From positions 496,001-560,000 of the forward strand of contig NZ_MYFN02000001.1 in the NCBI RefSeq assembly GCF_004514425.2: DNA of 64,000 nt, in the 5' to 3' direction. This DNA is from Shinella sumterensis (GTDB lineage Bacteria > Pseudomonadota > Alphaproteobacteria > Rhizobiales > Rhizobiaceae). Positions 36,671 to 46,270 of this stretch are shown piece by piece. The stretch's first letter is position 1, and every line of letters starts with the position of its first letter. The position numbers and the translations under genes were made by a program. A model generated the notes under the pieces. That model worked only from the letters and a program-made list of their open reading frames with translations. It did no database searches and was not told the DNA's origin.

Positions 36671-37246
36671 TCAGCCCGTGACGGTCCGTTCAGGTCGGAT
36701 AGGCTTGCTGAGGTAAGGTGATCCCGTCACCGCAAAGCGCCACGGCCGCTCGGCGGCTTTGCTGATGCCGATACGCACGCCGCTCGTAATCGCGGGAACG
36801 GCGGCCGGCAGTTCCACGGAGAACGGAGGGGCCAGAACGGAAAGCCCGTTCATATCGCTGCTGACGCCGAGCGCCTTGCACAGGTTTCCGGGGCCAGCGC
36901 ACAGCTTTCGTATTTCGCTCACAGCCCGGCGTGCTCTCATTGTCTCGATGCCATACACCGGCTCCAGGGCGCGGATGAGCACGGCGCTGCCCTCCTCGCA
37001 GACAAAATTCAGGCACCAGTGCAGCCCATAGGAGCGAGAGACATAGGCGCGCGCCGGCGCGCCGAACATCGCTGCATTCGCAGCCGTCGGCCCCCTGAAA
37101 CTGTGCGACGCCTCATCATCCCGATGGTAGGCTTCCGTCTCGACAATGATCCCGCCGACCCCGTCGATTTGCAGGTCCGCCCCAAGCAGGTCGGTCGCGA
37201 CCGCGAGCACGTCGCGTGCGAAGAAATGTTCGTCCAAGACCGTCAA
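36671..37246 (-). CDS. mpg: 3-methyladenine DNA glycosylase (Mpg/AAG family)
   Basis: This base-excision repair glycosylase of about 191 residues removes alkylated purines. It has the family motifs DLLGADLQ, VETEAYHRDDEASHSF (with the catalytic Glu), the DNA-intercalating AYVSRSYGLHWCLNFVC, VLIRALEP and the acidic GPGNLCKALGVS. I take the TTG at 37246, which overlaps the DUF72 stop, because family members begin just before the FFARDVLAVA motif. The longer ORF reads back into DUF72. Start uncertain by a few residues. Confidence 0.85.
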   Translation of the reverse strand: MTVLDEHFFARDVLAVATDLLGADLQIDGVGGIIVETEAYHRDDEASHSFRGPTAANAAMFGAPARAYVSRSYGLHWCLNFVCEEGSAVLIRALEPVYGIETMRARRAVSEIRKLCAGPGNLCKALGVSSDMNGLSVLAPPFSVELPAAVPAITSGVRIGISKAAERPWRFAVTGSPYLSKPIRPERTVTG

Positions 37247-37938
37247 TTCAAAAGATCCCGCATCGTCAGTGCGTTTTCGATGGCGGCGCCGGACGCCGTG
37301 TTGTCGAAGACGCACCAGCTGTCTTCGTCGAGGCGTTTGCCGAAGCGCCTGATGTCTGCCTCGCTGTAGCTGGAATAGTAGATTTTCGGCGTGCCGTGCA
37401 ATCGCACATATTTCGGAGGCTCGTCGAAACCGGTTTCCGGCCAGACGGGCGCCGGGTCGGCAAGAACGCGCTCGATGGCATGGCGTTGCAGGAGCATTTT
37501 TGCCGGCTCCGACGCCCAGCTTTTGTGGCGTGGTTCTATCACGATCGTACCCGCGTGGTTGCGGCGCATGGCAGCAAAGGCTTCATTGGCGGTCTTCGCG
37601 TCGAACGCGAGGCTTGGCGGCAGCTGGCACAGGAGCGGACCGAGCTTTTCGTTCAGGCCCTGGATCTCGTTCAGAAACGTGTCGAAAAGCCCGCCTATGT
37701 CGTGCAGCCTTGCGTCATGAGTAATCTCGCGGGGTATTTTTACAGCAAAACGGAAGTGCTCCGGCACCGAGACGGCCCATCGTTCGAACGTCTTGGCCTG
37801 ATGGTGGCGATAGAAGGTTGAGTTGATTTCGACGCCGTTAAAGACGGCGGCATATCGTTCCAGGCCGGTACCCGTCTCCGGAAATCGTTGAGCAACCGTC
37901 TTGGGAATGGACCACGCTGCTGTCGCGATGAAGGGCAC
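37243..37938 (-). CDS. DUF72 family protein (YecE-like)
   Basis: This 231-residue TIM-barrel-like protein of the DUF72/YecE family has the usual features: NGVEINSTFYRHHQAKTFERWA near residue 40, FAVKIPREITHDARL, LGPLLCQLPPSL and DNTASGAAIENAL at the end. Function is unproven; members often lie near repair genes. The start is GTG at 37938 with GGAGG upstream. It overlaps the glycosylase gene and is divergent from ku. Confidence 0.85.
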   Translation of the reverse strand: MPFIATAAWSIPKTVAQRFPETGTGLERYAAVFNGVEINSTFYRHHQAKTFERWAVSVPEHFRFAVKIPREITHDARLHDIGGLFDTFLNEIQGLNEKLGPLLCQLPPSLAFDAKTANEAFAAMRRNHAGTIVIEPRHKSWASEPAKMLLQRHAIERVLADPAPVWPETGFDEPPKYVRLHGTPKIYYSSYSEADIRRFGKRLDEDSWCVFDNTASGAAIENALTMRDLLN

Positions 37939-38009
37939 CCCGTCCTCCGCTGTTCCTCACAAGTGCGAGACGGAATTCCGATTTGCGGCTTTGGTTCCGG
38001 GCGGAAGTC

Positions 38010-38034
38010 GGAACATTCTGTTTGCTTCAGCATT
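38010..38034 (+). promoter_or_regulatory. Candidate EcfG/RpoE2-type promoter of ku
   Basis: GGAAC (38010-38014), 16 bases, then CATT (38031-38034) fits the general-stress consensus GGAAC-N18-TT of alphaproteobacteria. It ends 26 bases before the chosen ku start. The same motif and spacing precede the other ku transcript. Confidence 0.55.
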
Positions 38035-38060
38035 GCCGATGTCGAAGCTGGAGAATGGGC

Positions 38061-38912
38061 GTGGCGCCGAGAGCGAACTGGAAAGGTTTCCTGAAAGTGG
38101 GCGAGCTGGTCTGTCCGGTGGCGCTTTACACCGCCGCGTCGACCAGCGATCGCATCGCCTTTCACATGCTCAATCGCAAGACCGGTCATCGGCTTCATCG
38201 GGAATTCATCGACAGCGAGACGGGCAAAACCGTTGAACGCGAGGATCAGGTGAAGGGCTACGAGGTCGGCGATGGCGATTATATCGCGCTCGACCCGGAG
38301 GAAATCGCGGCCGCCCTCCCTGAGAGCGACAAGACGTTGGAGATCGAGGCGTTCATCGCCTGCGATGACATCGATGACCTGTATTTCGACAAGCCCTACT
38401 ATCTCACGCCCTCCGACCGTCACGGCGATGAGGCCTTTGCGTTGATCCGTGAAGGAATGAAGAAGTCGAACGTGGCCGCCCTTGCGGAAACCGTTCTCTT
38501 CCGACGGATGCGCACGGTGCTGATCCGCCCGGAGGGCCAGGGCCTTGTCGCAACCACGCTCAACTATGACTACGAAGTGCGATCGGCCGAGGCGGCATTC
38601 TCGGATGTACCCGACGTCAAGCTCAAGGGCGAAATGCTGGAGCTTGCCGAACACATCATCAACACGAAAAAGGGCCGGTTCGATCCGAAGGGCTTCGATG
38701 ATCGCTACGACGCGGCGCTGGCGGAGGTGGTGAAGGCGAAGATCGAGGGACGGAAGATCAAGCCTGTCAAGCCGAAGGCTGAAGGCAAGGTCATCGACCT
38801 TATGGAGGCGCTTCGCCAGAGTGCAGGCAAGGGCGAGAAACCGGCAAAACGCAAAACGAAGAAGCCTGCGGCCGCGCGCAAACCGGCGGCGGGCCGTCGG
38901 AAGGCAGGATGA
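38061..38912 (+). CDS. ku: Ku protein, NHEJ DNA-end binding (first copy)
   Basis: This 283-residue bacterial Ku has the core starting MAPRANWKGFLKVGELVC, EREDQVKGYEV, the central YYLTPSD and YDYEVRSAEAAF regions, and a lysine-rich C-terminal tail (AKRKTKKPAAARKPAAGRR). It forms a ring dimer on broken DNA ends and recruits LigD. I chose GTG at 38061, because GGAG is 7 bases upstream and family members begin at MAPR; ATG 38055 is too close to the ribosome site. It overlaps ligD by ATGA. Confidence 0.93.
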   Translation: MAPRANWKGFLKVGELVCPVALYTAASTSDRIAFHMLNRKTGHRLHREFIDSETGKTVEREDQVKGYEVGDGDYIALDPEEIAAALPESDKTLEIEAFIACDDIDDLYFDKPYYLTPSDRHGDEAFALIREGMKKSNVAALAETVLFRRMRTVLIRPEGQGLVATTLNYDYEVRSAEAAFSDVPDVKLKGEMLELAEHIINTKKGRFDPKGFDDRYDAALAEVVKAKIEGRKIKPVKPKAEGKVIDLMEALRQSAGKGEKPAKRKTKKPAAARKPAAGRRKAG

Positions 38913-41467
38913 GCATGGCGACGCTGGATGTCTATCGGCAGAAGCGGGATTTCAAGACCACGTCGGAGCCGCGCGGCAGGAAGGCGCGGACGGGCGGCAA
39001 CAGTTTTGTCATCCAGAAGCACGATGCCACACGGCTGCACTATGATTTTCGCCTCGAAATGGACGGCGTGCTGAAGAGCTGGGCGGTGACGAAGGGCCCG
39101 AGCCTGGTCCCGAGCGAAAAACGACTTGCCGTGCATGTGGAGGATCATCCTCTCGACTACGGCGACTTTGAAGGGACCATTCCCAAGGGTGAATATGGCG
39201 GCGGCACCGTCATCGTCTGGGATCGTGGCACATGGGAGCCGATCGGCGACGTGCGAAAAGCCTATGCAAAGGGACATCTCGAATTCACGCTCGACGGTGA
39301 AAAGCTGCACGGGCGCTGGCATCTCGTGCGCATGCACGGCAAACCCGCCGAGAAGCGCGAAAACTGGTTGCTGATCAAGGGCGATGACGAATTCGCCATG
39401 CCTGAAGGTCAGGACGACCTGCTCGAGGAGCGGCCTGAATCGGTGAAAACGGGACGCGAGATCGCGGATGTCGCCGGAGAGGAGCCCGGGTGGTCGTCGA
39501 AGACCGGGCGTATCCGGAAGCCATCGAGAGCGAAAACGCAAAAAAAGACCGCGAAGCGGGAGGACACGGCTGAGCCGGCGCCGGACCCATCCGATATCAA
39601 GGGCGCGCGCAAGGCGACACTGCCGGATTTCCTGCCGCCGACGCTGGCAACGCTTGCCAGCGCGCCGCCGGCCGGCGAGCGATGGCTGCATGAGATCAAG
39701 TTCGACGGATATCGCCTTCAGGCCCGCATCGAGGCGGGCCGGGTCAAGCTGCTCACCCGCAGCGGCCTCGACTGGACGAAGAAATTCGGCAAGGCCGTAC
39801 CGGATGCCCTGCGGGACCTGCCTATCGGTACGGCCATCCTGGATGGCGAACTTGTCGTCGAGACTGGTGCAGGCGCATCCGATTTTTCCGCTTTGCAAGC
39901 CGATCTCAGCGCGGGCCGCGACGATCGTTTCACCTTCTATCTTTTCGATCTTCTCTATCTCGACGGGTACGACCTGACCCGTCTGCCGCTTGAGCAACGC
40001 AAAAGCCTGCTCGAAAAGCTCGTCATGGGAACAGAAGGAGCTTTGCGCTACAGCGGCCATTTCGATGAAAATGGCGCGCTCGTTCTACGCCACGCGTGCC
40101 GCCTCAGTCTGGAGGGCGTGGTATCGAAGCTGCGCGATGCGCCCTATCGGGCCGGCCGCAGCAAGGGTTGGATCAAATCGAAATGCTCTGCCCGACAGGA
40201 GTTCGTCATCGGCGGCTACGTGCCGTCCACCGTCTCCCGCAAGGCGATCGGGTCTTTGGTGCTCGGCGTCTACAAGAAGGGTAAGCTGGAGCCGGTCGGT
40301 CGTGTCGGCACGGGGTTTTCCGCACTCGTCGCGGAGGATATCTTCAAGCGTCTCTCGCGCCTGCGGACGGAGGAAAGCCCGTTCGGACGAAAGCTGACGG
40401 CGGAGGAGGCGCGCCAGGCCCGCTATGTGCGGCCCGAGCTGGTGGCGGAGGTGGAATTCCGGGCCTGGACGGCCGATGGCCACCTTCGGCACGCATCCTT
40501 CCGCGGCCTGAGGGAAGACAAGCCCGCACAGGAGGTCGTTGCCGAGATGCCCAAGTCGACGAAAGCCAAGGCGGAGAAAGCGCCAAAGCCGCAGCGCCGT
40601 ACCGTGCGCCTCACGCATCCGGACCGGGTCTACTGGCCGGCAGAAGGCGTCACAAAGGAAGGGCTCGCGGATTATTATACCGAGGTCTGGCGCTATATCG
40701 CGCCGCATATCGTCGGCCGCCCGCTCGCGCTCCTGCGCGCGCCGAGCGGCATCGATGGGCAGACCTTCTTCCAGAAACATGTCTGGAAGGGCATCAATGC
40801 GAACATTCTCCAGGTGCAGGACCCCGCGGAAAAGGACGACGAGCCCTATGTCGCCATCAACGATCTCGATGGCCTGATGGGCCTCGTTCAGGCTGCGGTG
40901 CTTGAAATCCACCCTTGGGGCTCGACGCTCGCCGACTGGGAGCGACCCGACCGCATCATCATGGATCTCGATCCCGGTGACGGCGTCGACTGGCAGGCGG
41001 TCATCGACGCCGCAGAGGAGACGCGAAAGCGCCTCGAAGCGGCCGGGTTGAATGCCTTCGTCAAAACCTCCGGCGGCAAGGGTCTGCATGTCTGCGCACC
41101 GCTCAAGCCGTCTGCGCGCTGGCCGGCCGTCAAGGCATTCTGCAAGGGCATCGCCGATGCCATGGCAAAAGACAGCCCCGGCAAATATGTCTCGACCATC
41201 ACCAAGTCGAAGCGCCGCGGAAAAATCCTGATCGACTACCTGCGCAACCAGCGCGGCATGACGGCGGTCGCGCCATACTCGACCCGAGCCCGGCCCGGTG
41301 CCGCCGTTTCCATGCCGCTGGCCTGGGAGGAACTCGGCCCCGATATCGGCCCGGCCTACTTCACGGTCGACAACACACCGACCCGTCTCCAGTCGCTAAA
41401 GGCTGATCCATGGGCGGATTTCACCGAGGCCGCCCGGCCGTTGAAGGCTTCAAAGCAGAAGGCCTGA
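38909..41467 (+). CDS. ligD: ATP-dependent DNA ligase LigD (phosphoesterase-ligase-polymerase)
   Basis: This 852-residue three-domain NHEJ enzyme has the order 3'-phosphoesterase (about 1-170: RLHYDFRLEMDGVLKSWAV, HVEDHPLDYGDFEG), ATP ligase (about 235-540: adenylation site KFDGYR with Lys264, then WIKSKCSARQEF) and primase-like polymerase (about 560-850: LTHPDRVYWPAEG, DLDPGD metal site, TSGGKGLHV). This is the Pseudomonas-type arrangement. It trims, fills and seals double-strand breaks held by Ku. Its start overlaps the ku stop, and it converges with the second ku. Confidence 0.95.
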   Translation: MSMATLDVYRQKRDFKTTSEPRGRKARTGGNSFVIQKHDATRLHYDFRLEMDGVLKSWAVTKGPSLVPSEKRLAVHVEDHPLDYGDFEGTIPKGEYGGGTVIVWDRGTWEPIGDVRKAYAKGHLEFTLDGEKLHGRWHLVRMHGKPAEKRENWLLIKGDDEFAMPEGQDDLLEERPESVKTGREIADVAGEEPGWSSKTGRIRKPSRAKTQKKTAKREDTAEPAPDPSDIKGARKATLPDFLPPTLATLASAPPAGERWLHEIKFDGYRLQARIEAGRVKLLTRSGLDWTKKFGKAVPDALRDLPIGTAILDGELVVETGAGASDFSALQADLSAGRDDRFTFYLFDLLYLDGYDLTRLPLEQRKSLLEKLVMGTEGALRYSGHFDENGALVLRHACRLSLEGVVSKLRDAPYRAGRSKGWIKSKCSARQEFVIGGYVPSTVSRKAIGSLVLGVYKKGKLEPVGRVGTGFSALVAEDIFKRLSRLRTEESPFGRKLTAEEARQARYVRPELVAEVEFRAWTADGHLRHASFRGLREDKPAQEVVAEMPKSTKAKAEKAPKPQRRTVRLTHPDRVYWPAEGVTKEGLADYYTEVWRYIAPHIVGRPLALLRAPSGIDGQTFFQKHVWKGINANILQVQDPAEKDDEPYVAINDLDGLMGLVQAAVLEIHPWGSTLADWERPDRIIMDLDPGDGVDWQAVIDAAEETRKRLEAAGLNAFVKTSGGKGLHVCAPLKPSARWPAVKAFCKGIADAMAKDSPGKYVSTITKSKRRGKILIDYLRNQRGMTAVAPYSTRARPGAAVSMPLAWEELGPDIGPAYFTVDNTPTRLQSLKADPWADFTEAARPLKASKQKA

Positions 41468-41469
41468 TC

Positions 41470-42267
41470 CTACTTGCCTTTGCCCTCGGCCTTGATGCTC
41501 TTACGCAGGGCGTCCATGATGTTGATGACGTTGCCGGACGTTTTCGGTTGAGCCTTGCGCGCGGCCGGGCGCTTGCGCCCCTTCTTCTTGGCGGCGATGA
41601 TATCGAGCAATTTCGCCTGCACGGGATCGTCGACCATTTTCGGATCCCAGGCCTTGGTACGCTCCTTGATCAGCGTCTTGACGAGGGCGAGCGCCTTCGA
41701 GTCCGGTTTCGCCTGCTTGAGATCGGAAAAATACTCCGCCTCATTGCGCACCTCGTCGCCGTAACGCAGGGTCCACAGCACGATGCCCTTGCCCCGCGGC
41801 TCGAGCATCACTGCCCGTTCGCGGCGATAGAGGACGAGCCGGGAGATGCCGACGGTGCCTGTCGATGCCATGGCTTCGCGGATGACGGAGAACGCCTCTT
41901 CGCCGACCGTGTCGTTCGGTACGAGGAAATGCGGCGAGTCGTACCAGATCCACTCGATCGTCTCGCGCGGCACGAAGGTCTCGATATCGATCGTGCGCGT
42001 GCTTTCCAGCGCCACCGCTTCAATCTCGTCGTCCTCCAGCATGACGTAGTCGTCTTCGCCGCGCGGATAGCCTTTCACCTCGTCGTCCTCACCGACTTCC
42101 TTGCCGGTGACGGCATCGACGTAGCGGCTGACCACCGGATTGCCGGTCTTGCCGTTCAAGGTGCGAAAGCGAACCTTGTCTTCCTGGGAAATCGCCGGCG
42201 ACATGGCCACAGGGCATGTCACCAGCGAAAGCTTGAGATAGCCCTTCCAGAAGGCACGCGGTGCCAT
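41470..42267 (-). CDS. ku: Ku protein, second copy (convergent to ligD)
   Basis: This 265-residue Ku has the core MAPRAFWKGYLKLSLVTC, a KGYPRGEDDYVML segment, WIWYDSPHFLVPND and a basic tail (KKKGRKRPAARKAQPK). It differs clearly from the first copy, so it is a paralogue rather than a recent duplicate. ATG 42267 overlaps the stop of the upstream 73-residue ORF (TGATG). It ends two bases from the ligD stop on the other strand. The two Ku proteins may form homo- or heterodimers, as with multiple Ku genes in Sinorhizobium. Confidence 0.93.
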   Translation of the reverse strand: MAPRAFWKGYLKLSLVTCPVAMSPAISQEDKVRFRTLNGKTGNPVVSRYVDAVTGKEVGEDDEVKGYPRGEDDYVMLEDDEIEAVALESTRTIDIETFVPRETIEWIWYDSPHFLVPNDTVGEEAFSVIREAMASTGTVGISRLVLYRRERAVMLEPRGKGIVLWTLRYGDEVRNEAEYFSDLKQAKPDSKALALVKTLIKERTKAWDPKMVDDPVQAKLLDIIAAKKKGRKRPAARKAQPKTSGNVINIMDALRKSIKAEGKGK

Positions 42268-42488
42268 CAATCCTTCCTTTCGAGAGGCAGATGCTTGGAC
42301 AGAGCAAAGCGCTCGGCGAAAGCGATGTCTTCCTGCGTCACGATCGGGATGGGATCGGACAGGATGGCGAGCAGGGTTTCGCGGGAAATGGAGTCTTCTT
42401 CGATCGCGTCCATAAGCGCACCGCGGGTCTCACGCTCCGCCCGCAGCAAAGCCGCCAGCGCCAGGATCAGCCTGTCCTTGTTGTCCAT
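42267..42488 (-). CDS. 73-aa protein co-transcribed with ku
   Basis: This 73-residue acidic helical protein begins MDNKDRLILALAALLRAE and ends LSKHLPLERKD. It shares one base with the ku start and so is translationally coupled. It probably sits behind the EcfG-like promoter at 42545. No family recognised. Because it precedes ku, it could be an accessory NHEJ or stress protein. Confidence 0.7.
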   Translation of the reverse strand: MDNKDRLILALAALLRAERETRGALMDAIEEDSISRETLLAILSDPIPIVTQEDIAFAERFALSKHLPLERKD

Positions 42489-42520
42489 GAAAACCTCCGC
42501 AGTCGCATGCTTCCGGAGAT

Positions 42521-42545
42521 AATGCCGAATGGACCCATCGGTTCC
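42521..42545 (-). promoter_or_regulatory. Candidate EcfG/RpoE2-type promoter of second ku operon
   Basis: On the minus strand GGAAC (42545-42541), 16 bases, then CATT (42524-42521), 32 bases before the 73-residue ORF. Motif and spacing are identical to those upstream of the other ku gene. Confidence 0.55.
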
Positions 42546-42592
42546 TCAAACCGGCGTGCCAGCTTTTCGTTTTGCTCGTTTCGCACGAGGAA

Positions 42593-43054
42593 TCAGTCGG
42601 GTTCGCGGGTGAAGTCCTCCGGCTCTTCCTTGAACGTGGACATGGCGCGAAGGGTCAGCAGCGTCACGACGGACAGCACGATTGCCGTGTCGTAGGATCC
42701 GAGCCCGACGGAGGTGCCGATGGCGCCCGTCGCCCAGAGGCTTGCGGCCGTCGCGGTGCCGCGCACGCTGTTCTTCACCACGAGGATCGCGCCGCCCCCT
42801 ATGAACCCCATGCCGGTGATCAGCCCTTCGACGATGCGCGCCGTCGCCTCGGCGTTGCCGTTGATGAGCGGTTCCGCCGCCTGCACGAATCCGCAGCTTG
42901 CGATCGCCACAAGCGGGAAGGTCCGCAATCCCGCACTGCGCTCATGACGCTCCCGGTCCCAGCCAATAGGCAGTGCCAGAACATAGGCGGTCAGCAGGGC
43001 GCCGAGATGAGGCAGCACGTCGAGATTGATACCGATGCTCTGCAGCCATTGCAT
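42593..43054 (-). CDS. MgtC/SapB family membrane protein
   Basis: This 153-residue inner-membrane protein has about four helices and the family motifs LPIGWDRERHERSAGLRTFPLVA, GLITGMGFIGGGAILVV and GTATAASLWATGAIG. It resembles the conserved MgtC core but lacks the C-terminal cytoplasmic domain of virulence MgtC. Such proteins are linked to magnesium limitation and ATP synthase control in some bacteria. Its function here is not known. It is transcribed alone, on the minus strand. Confidence 0.85.
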   Translation of the reverse strand: MQWLQSIGINLDVLPHLGALLTAYVLALPIGWDRERHERSAGLRTFPLVAIASCGFVQAAEPLINGNAEATARIVEGLITGMGFIGGGAILVVKNSVRGTATAASLWATGAIGTSVGLGSYDTAIVLSVVTLLTLRAMSTFKEEPEDFTREPD

Positions 43055-43292
43055 GAGGGGATCCTTGGATCAGGTTGGATTAGACCTCCAGATATCGTCG
43101 CTGCGCCTCACGGCAAGATCACCAAGGCTCACATATTTCATTTGCGTGCTTGGCGGAAAGCAGATCTGACGCAAATCGTCGCTCCAATGCTCATAGATTG
43201 GCCTAGGAGGCACCGGTAGTATCGGAGTAACACCCGCTTCGACGTCACACGACCTATCCTGCCGCGGTAACCATCAAGGCAAGGGAGGATAT

Positions 43293-43853
43293 ATGATGGC
43301 GAAGATTCTCATGATCACCGGCGACTTCACGGAAGACTATGAAACCATGGTCCCGTTCCAGACGCTTCTGGCCTGCGGCCATAGTGTCGATGCCGTCTGC
43401 CCCGGCAAGAAGGCTGGCGACACGGTAAAGACCGCGATCCATGACTTTGAAGGCGATCAGACCTATTCGGAAAAGCCGGGGCACAATTTCGCTTTGAACG
43501 CCGATTTCTCCGCCGCCGACCCCGCCGGCTACGATGCGCTGGTCGTTCCCGGCGGCCGGGCGCCGGAATATCTGCGCATGAACCCGGATGTGCTCGCCAA
43601 GGTGAAGCACTTCTTCGACGCGGGCAAACCGGTCGCCGCGATCTGCCACGGTGCGCAACTGCTGGCAGCCGCCGGCGTTCTCAAGGGGCGCACCTGCTCG
43701 GCTTATCCGGCCTGCGCCTATGAGGTGACGGCGTCGGGTGGAACATTCGCCGATATCGCGGTGACAGAAGCCGTTACGGATGGCAATCTGGTGACAGCAC
43801 CGGCATGGCCCGCACATCCGGCGTGGCTCAAGCAGTTTCTGGCGATCCTGTAG
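43293..43853 (+). CDS. DJ-1/PfpI family protein
   Basis: This 186-residue alpha/beta protein has the nucleophile elbow [14 protein letters not shown], with Cys near residue 115, and a [13 protein letters not shown] segment. This family includes intracellular proteases, deglycases and stress-response proteins (YhbO/PfpI type). The end [15 protein letters not shown] and [12 protein letters not shown] are typical. Start ATG 43293 or the next codon 43296, with GGGAGG upstream. It is probably a stress protein acting on glycated or damaged molecules. Confidence 0.85.
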   Translation: MMAKILMITGDFTEDYETMVPFQTLLACGHSVDAVCPGKKAGDTVKTAIHDFEGDQTYSEKPGHNFALNADFSAADPAGYDALVVPGGRAPEYLRMNPDVLAKVKHFFDAGKPVAAICHGAQLLAAAGVLKGRTCSAYPACAYEVTASGGTFADIAVTEAVTDGNLVTAPAWPAHPAWLKQFLAIL

Positions 43854-43948
43854 AGCTTGTTACCTGTGGAGTGATGCGAACAGCGTGGCTCCATCGGATC
43901 GCGACATATCCGGACTGCGCCGGCGTTCAAGGGAAGGAGGCCTTTGCA

Positions 43949-44311
43949 ATGTGCGAACTCTTCATCAAGGCCGATGCCAGCCAGTGGCAAAGTCGAACGC
44001 ACAGCCTGAGAATAGACGGCGTCGCCACCTCGATCCGCATCGAGAACCATTTCTGGGATACGCTGACCGAAATCGGGCTGCGCGACGGCATGACCGTCGC
44101 GCAGCTGATCACGAGGTTGTGGCACGAGGCGATGGATGCCGATCACGACCTCGGCAATTTCACCTCGTTTCTGCGGGTGTGCTGTGCCCGGTATCACGCG
44201 CTCATCGCAGCCGGCGAGATATCGGCGGACCTCAACGTTCCCATCGCCGATCACGCGGCGCGGGAAATCCTCGCCCGGGAAGCTCAGCGCCGTCATGCCG
44301 TGATCAACTGA
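43949..44311 (+). CDS. Ribbon-helix-helix domain protein (RHH_4 type)
   Basis: This 120-residue protein begins MCELFIKADASQWQS. It has the N-terminal strand RTHSLRIDGVATSIRIENHFWD and then the helices TLTEIGLRDGMTVAQLI and TSFLRVCCARYHAL, as in RHH_4 (aryl-sulfate-sulfotransferase-like DNA-binding) proteins of alphaproteobacteria. Likely a small DNA-binding regulator. The ATG at 43949 has GGGAAGGAGG 8 bases upstream; the longer ORF reads into the previous gene. Confidence 0.8.
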   Translation: MCELFIKADASQWQSRTHSLRIDGVATSIRIENHFWDTLTEIGLRDGMTVAQLITRLWHEAMDADHDLGNFTSFLRVCCARYHALIAAGEISADLNVPIADHAAREILAREAQRRHAVIN

Positions 44312-44398
44312 CCGGATCGCGGCCCAGCGGCTTCCGCACATTCTTCGAATTGCCGTCAAACCGATCCTGTGCCACGATGGGTGCAGGAGGAAAAGCGG

Positions 44399-46270
44399 AT
44401 GGTGTCGACATTGTCGCACATACGGGAGATCGAGCGCGTCGGCATGGGCGCGGTCAGCCCGAGGGATGCGCCCGTCGTCCAGTCCTGGCTGCGCTGCCTC
44501 AACGATCACAAGCTCGACCCGACTATCGCGCAGGAAGCCTATATCGTTCCCGAACTGAAGCTGCGCGAACATCGCGAGCAGGCGGAAGAGCTGATCCGCA
44601 TCGGCCGGTCCGGCCTCGAAACCCTGTTCAACCAGATCGCCGAGCAGAACTATGTGCTGCTCCTGTCGGACGCGCGCGGTGTGACCGTCGACTTCATGGG
44701 TGATCCGACCTTCGACAACCAGCTGCGCCGGGCGGGTCTCTATCTCGGGTCTGAATGGTCGGAGAGCCGGGCGGGCACCTGCGCGGTCGGCGCCTGCCTT
44801 GTCTCCGGCGAGCCGGTGATCATCCATCAGGACGACCATTTCGACACCAGCCATATCGGCCTCACCTGTACCGCCGCACCCGTTTTCGATACGCTGGGCG
44901 ACCTGACCGCCGTCCTCGATATATCCCAGCTCCGCTCGCCGACGGCCAAGGCTAGTCAGCAGCTTGCGCTGCATCTCGTGGCCTCCACCGCGCGGCGCAT
45001 AGAGCTTGCCAACCTGATGACCCGTACCCGCAACGATTGGGTGCTGCGGCTTGCACGCTCGCCTGAATTTCTGGATGTCGATCCGGATGCTGCCATCGCG
45101 CTCGATGGCAGCGGCCGCATCACGGGTATGACCCACGGGGGCTTCGGTGCGCTCGCGCGGTCCATGAACCTGCGTGGCCTTTCCACGCGGGATTTCCTGG
45201 GGCAGCCGATTTCGCAGGTTTTCGATATCGATGTCGACGATTTGCCCCGATTCATGCGCGGCCGGCCCAACGGTGAGCGGTTGATCCAGGCGCGCAACGG
45301 ACTTGTGCTGTTTGCCAGCGCCATCGCGCCCGCCGTCAATCTGCGAACGCCCGTCGCTCCCGAACCGCGCCTGCCGCGGGCGCTGCGCGATCTGAGCGGC
45401 GGGGATGTCGCCATGGAGCGCGTGCAGGCGCGTGCGGCAAAACTTTCCGCCCGCGACATTCCGATCCTCATCCAGGGCGAGACGGGCAGCGGAAAGGAGT
45501 TTCTGGCGCGCGCGATCCATGACAGCTGCGCAAACCCGGGCAGCTTTGTTGCGGTCAACTGCGCGGCGATCCCGGAGCATCTCATCGAATCCGAACTTTT
45601 CGGCTATGCTCCCGGCGCCTTCACCGGTGCCAATCCGAAGGGCAAGCGCGGCCTGATCGAAGAAGCGAGCGGCGGAACGCTGTTCCTCGACGAGATCGGC
45701 GATATGCCGCTTGCCCTGCAAAGCCGGCTCCTGCGGGTGCTCGCCGAAAACGAGGTTCAGCCTGTCGGCGCGCTCAAGGCGCGGCCGGTGCGCCTGCGCG
45801 TGGTCTCCGCCTCCCATCGTGATCTCGCCGAACTTGTGAAGGAGGGCCGCTTCCGGCAGGACCTCTATTATCGGCTCAACGCCGCGACGCTCAGCCTGCC
45901 GCCGTTGCGCGACCGAACCGATCTCGACTGGCTGATCGGGCAACTCCTCGGGCGCATCGAGAAAGAAAATGGCGAGGCCTATCGCCTCGACAAGGATGCG
46001 CGCGCGGCGCTTCTGGCGCATGCCTGGCCGGGCAACCTGCGGGAGCTTGCCAATGCGCTGCGGGTTGCGGCGGCCCTTTCGGACGGTGGTCACATCACGC
46101 TGGATTGCCTGCCTGATCACATCTTCACCGTGTCTGCGCCCACCGCTGCGCACGATGATGGCTCCTTGCGCCGCGCCCTGAGCGAGTGCGGTGACAATGT
46201 CTCGGCGCTCGCCCGCAAACTCGGCGTCAACAGGTCCACGATCCATCGCCGCCTGAAGCGGCTCAACTGA
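44399..46270 (+). CDS. Sigma-54-dependent transcriptional activator, AcoR type
   Basis: This 623-residue activator has an N-terminal GAF-like sensing domain (about 60-190) and an AAA+ domain with Walker A GETGSGKE (near 360), the sigma-54 contact loop GAFTGA (near 405) and Walker B-like [12 protein letters not shown] Fis-type helix-turn-helix ([18 protein letters not shown]) closes the protein. The ATG at 44399 has AGGAGG 8 bases upstream. It resembles AcoR-type activators of acetoin and secondary-alcohol catabolism. A matching -24/-12 promoter and an inverted-repeat enhancer lie just downstream, before the dehydrogenase gene, so it very probably activates that operon. Confidence 0.93.
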   Translation: MVSTLSHIREIERVGMGAVSPRDAPVVQSWLRCLNDHKLDPTIAQEAYIVPELKLREHREQAEELIRIGRSGLETLFNQIAEQNYVLLLSDARGVTVDFMGDPTFDNQLRRAGLYLGSEWSESRAGTCAVGACLVSGEPVIIHQDDHFDTSHIGLTCTAAPVFDTLGDLTAVLDISQLRSPTAKASQQLALHLVASTARRIELANLMTRTRNDWVLRLARSPEFLDVDPDAAIALDGSGRITGMTHGGFGALARSMNLRGLSTRDFLGQPISQVFDIDVDDLPRFMRGRPNGERLIQARNGLVLFASAIAPAVNLRTPVAPEPRLPRALRDLSGGDVAMERVQARAAKLSARDIPILIQGETGSGKEFLARAIHDSCANPGSFVAVNCAAIPEHLIESELFGYAPGAFTGANPKGKRGLIEEASGGTLFLDEIGDMPLALQSRLLRVLAENEVQPVGALKARPVRLRVVSASHRDLAELVKEGRFRQDLYYRLNAATLSLPPLRDRTDLDWLIGQLLGRIEKENGEAYRLDKDARAALLAHAWPGNLRELANALRVAAALSDGGHITLDCLPDHIFTVSAPTAAHDDGSLRRALSECGDNVSALARKLGVNRSTIHRRLKRLN

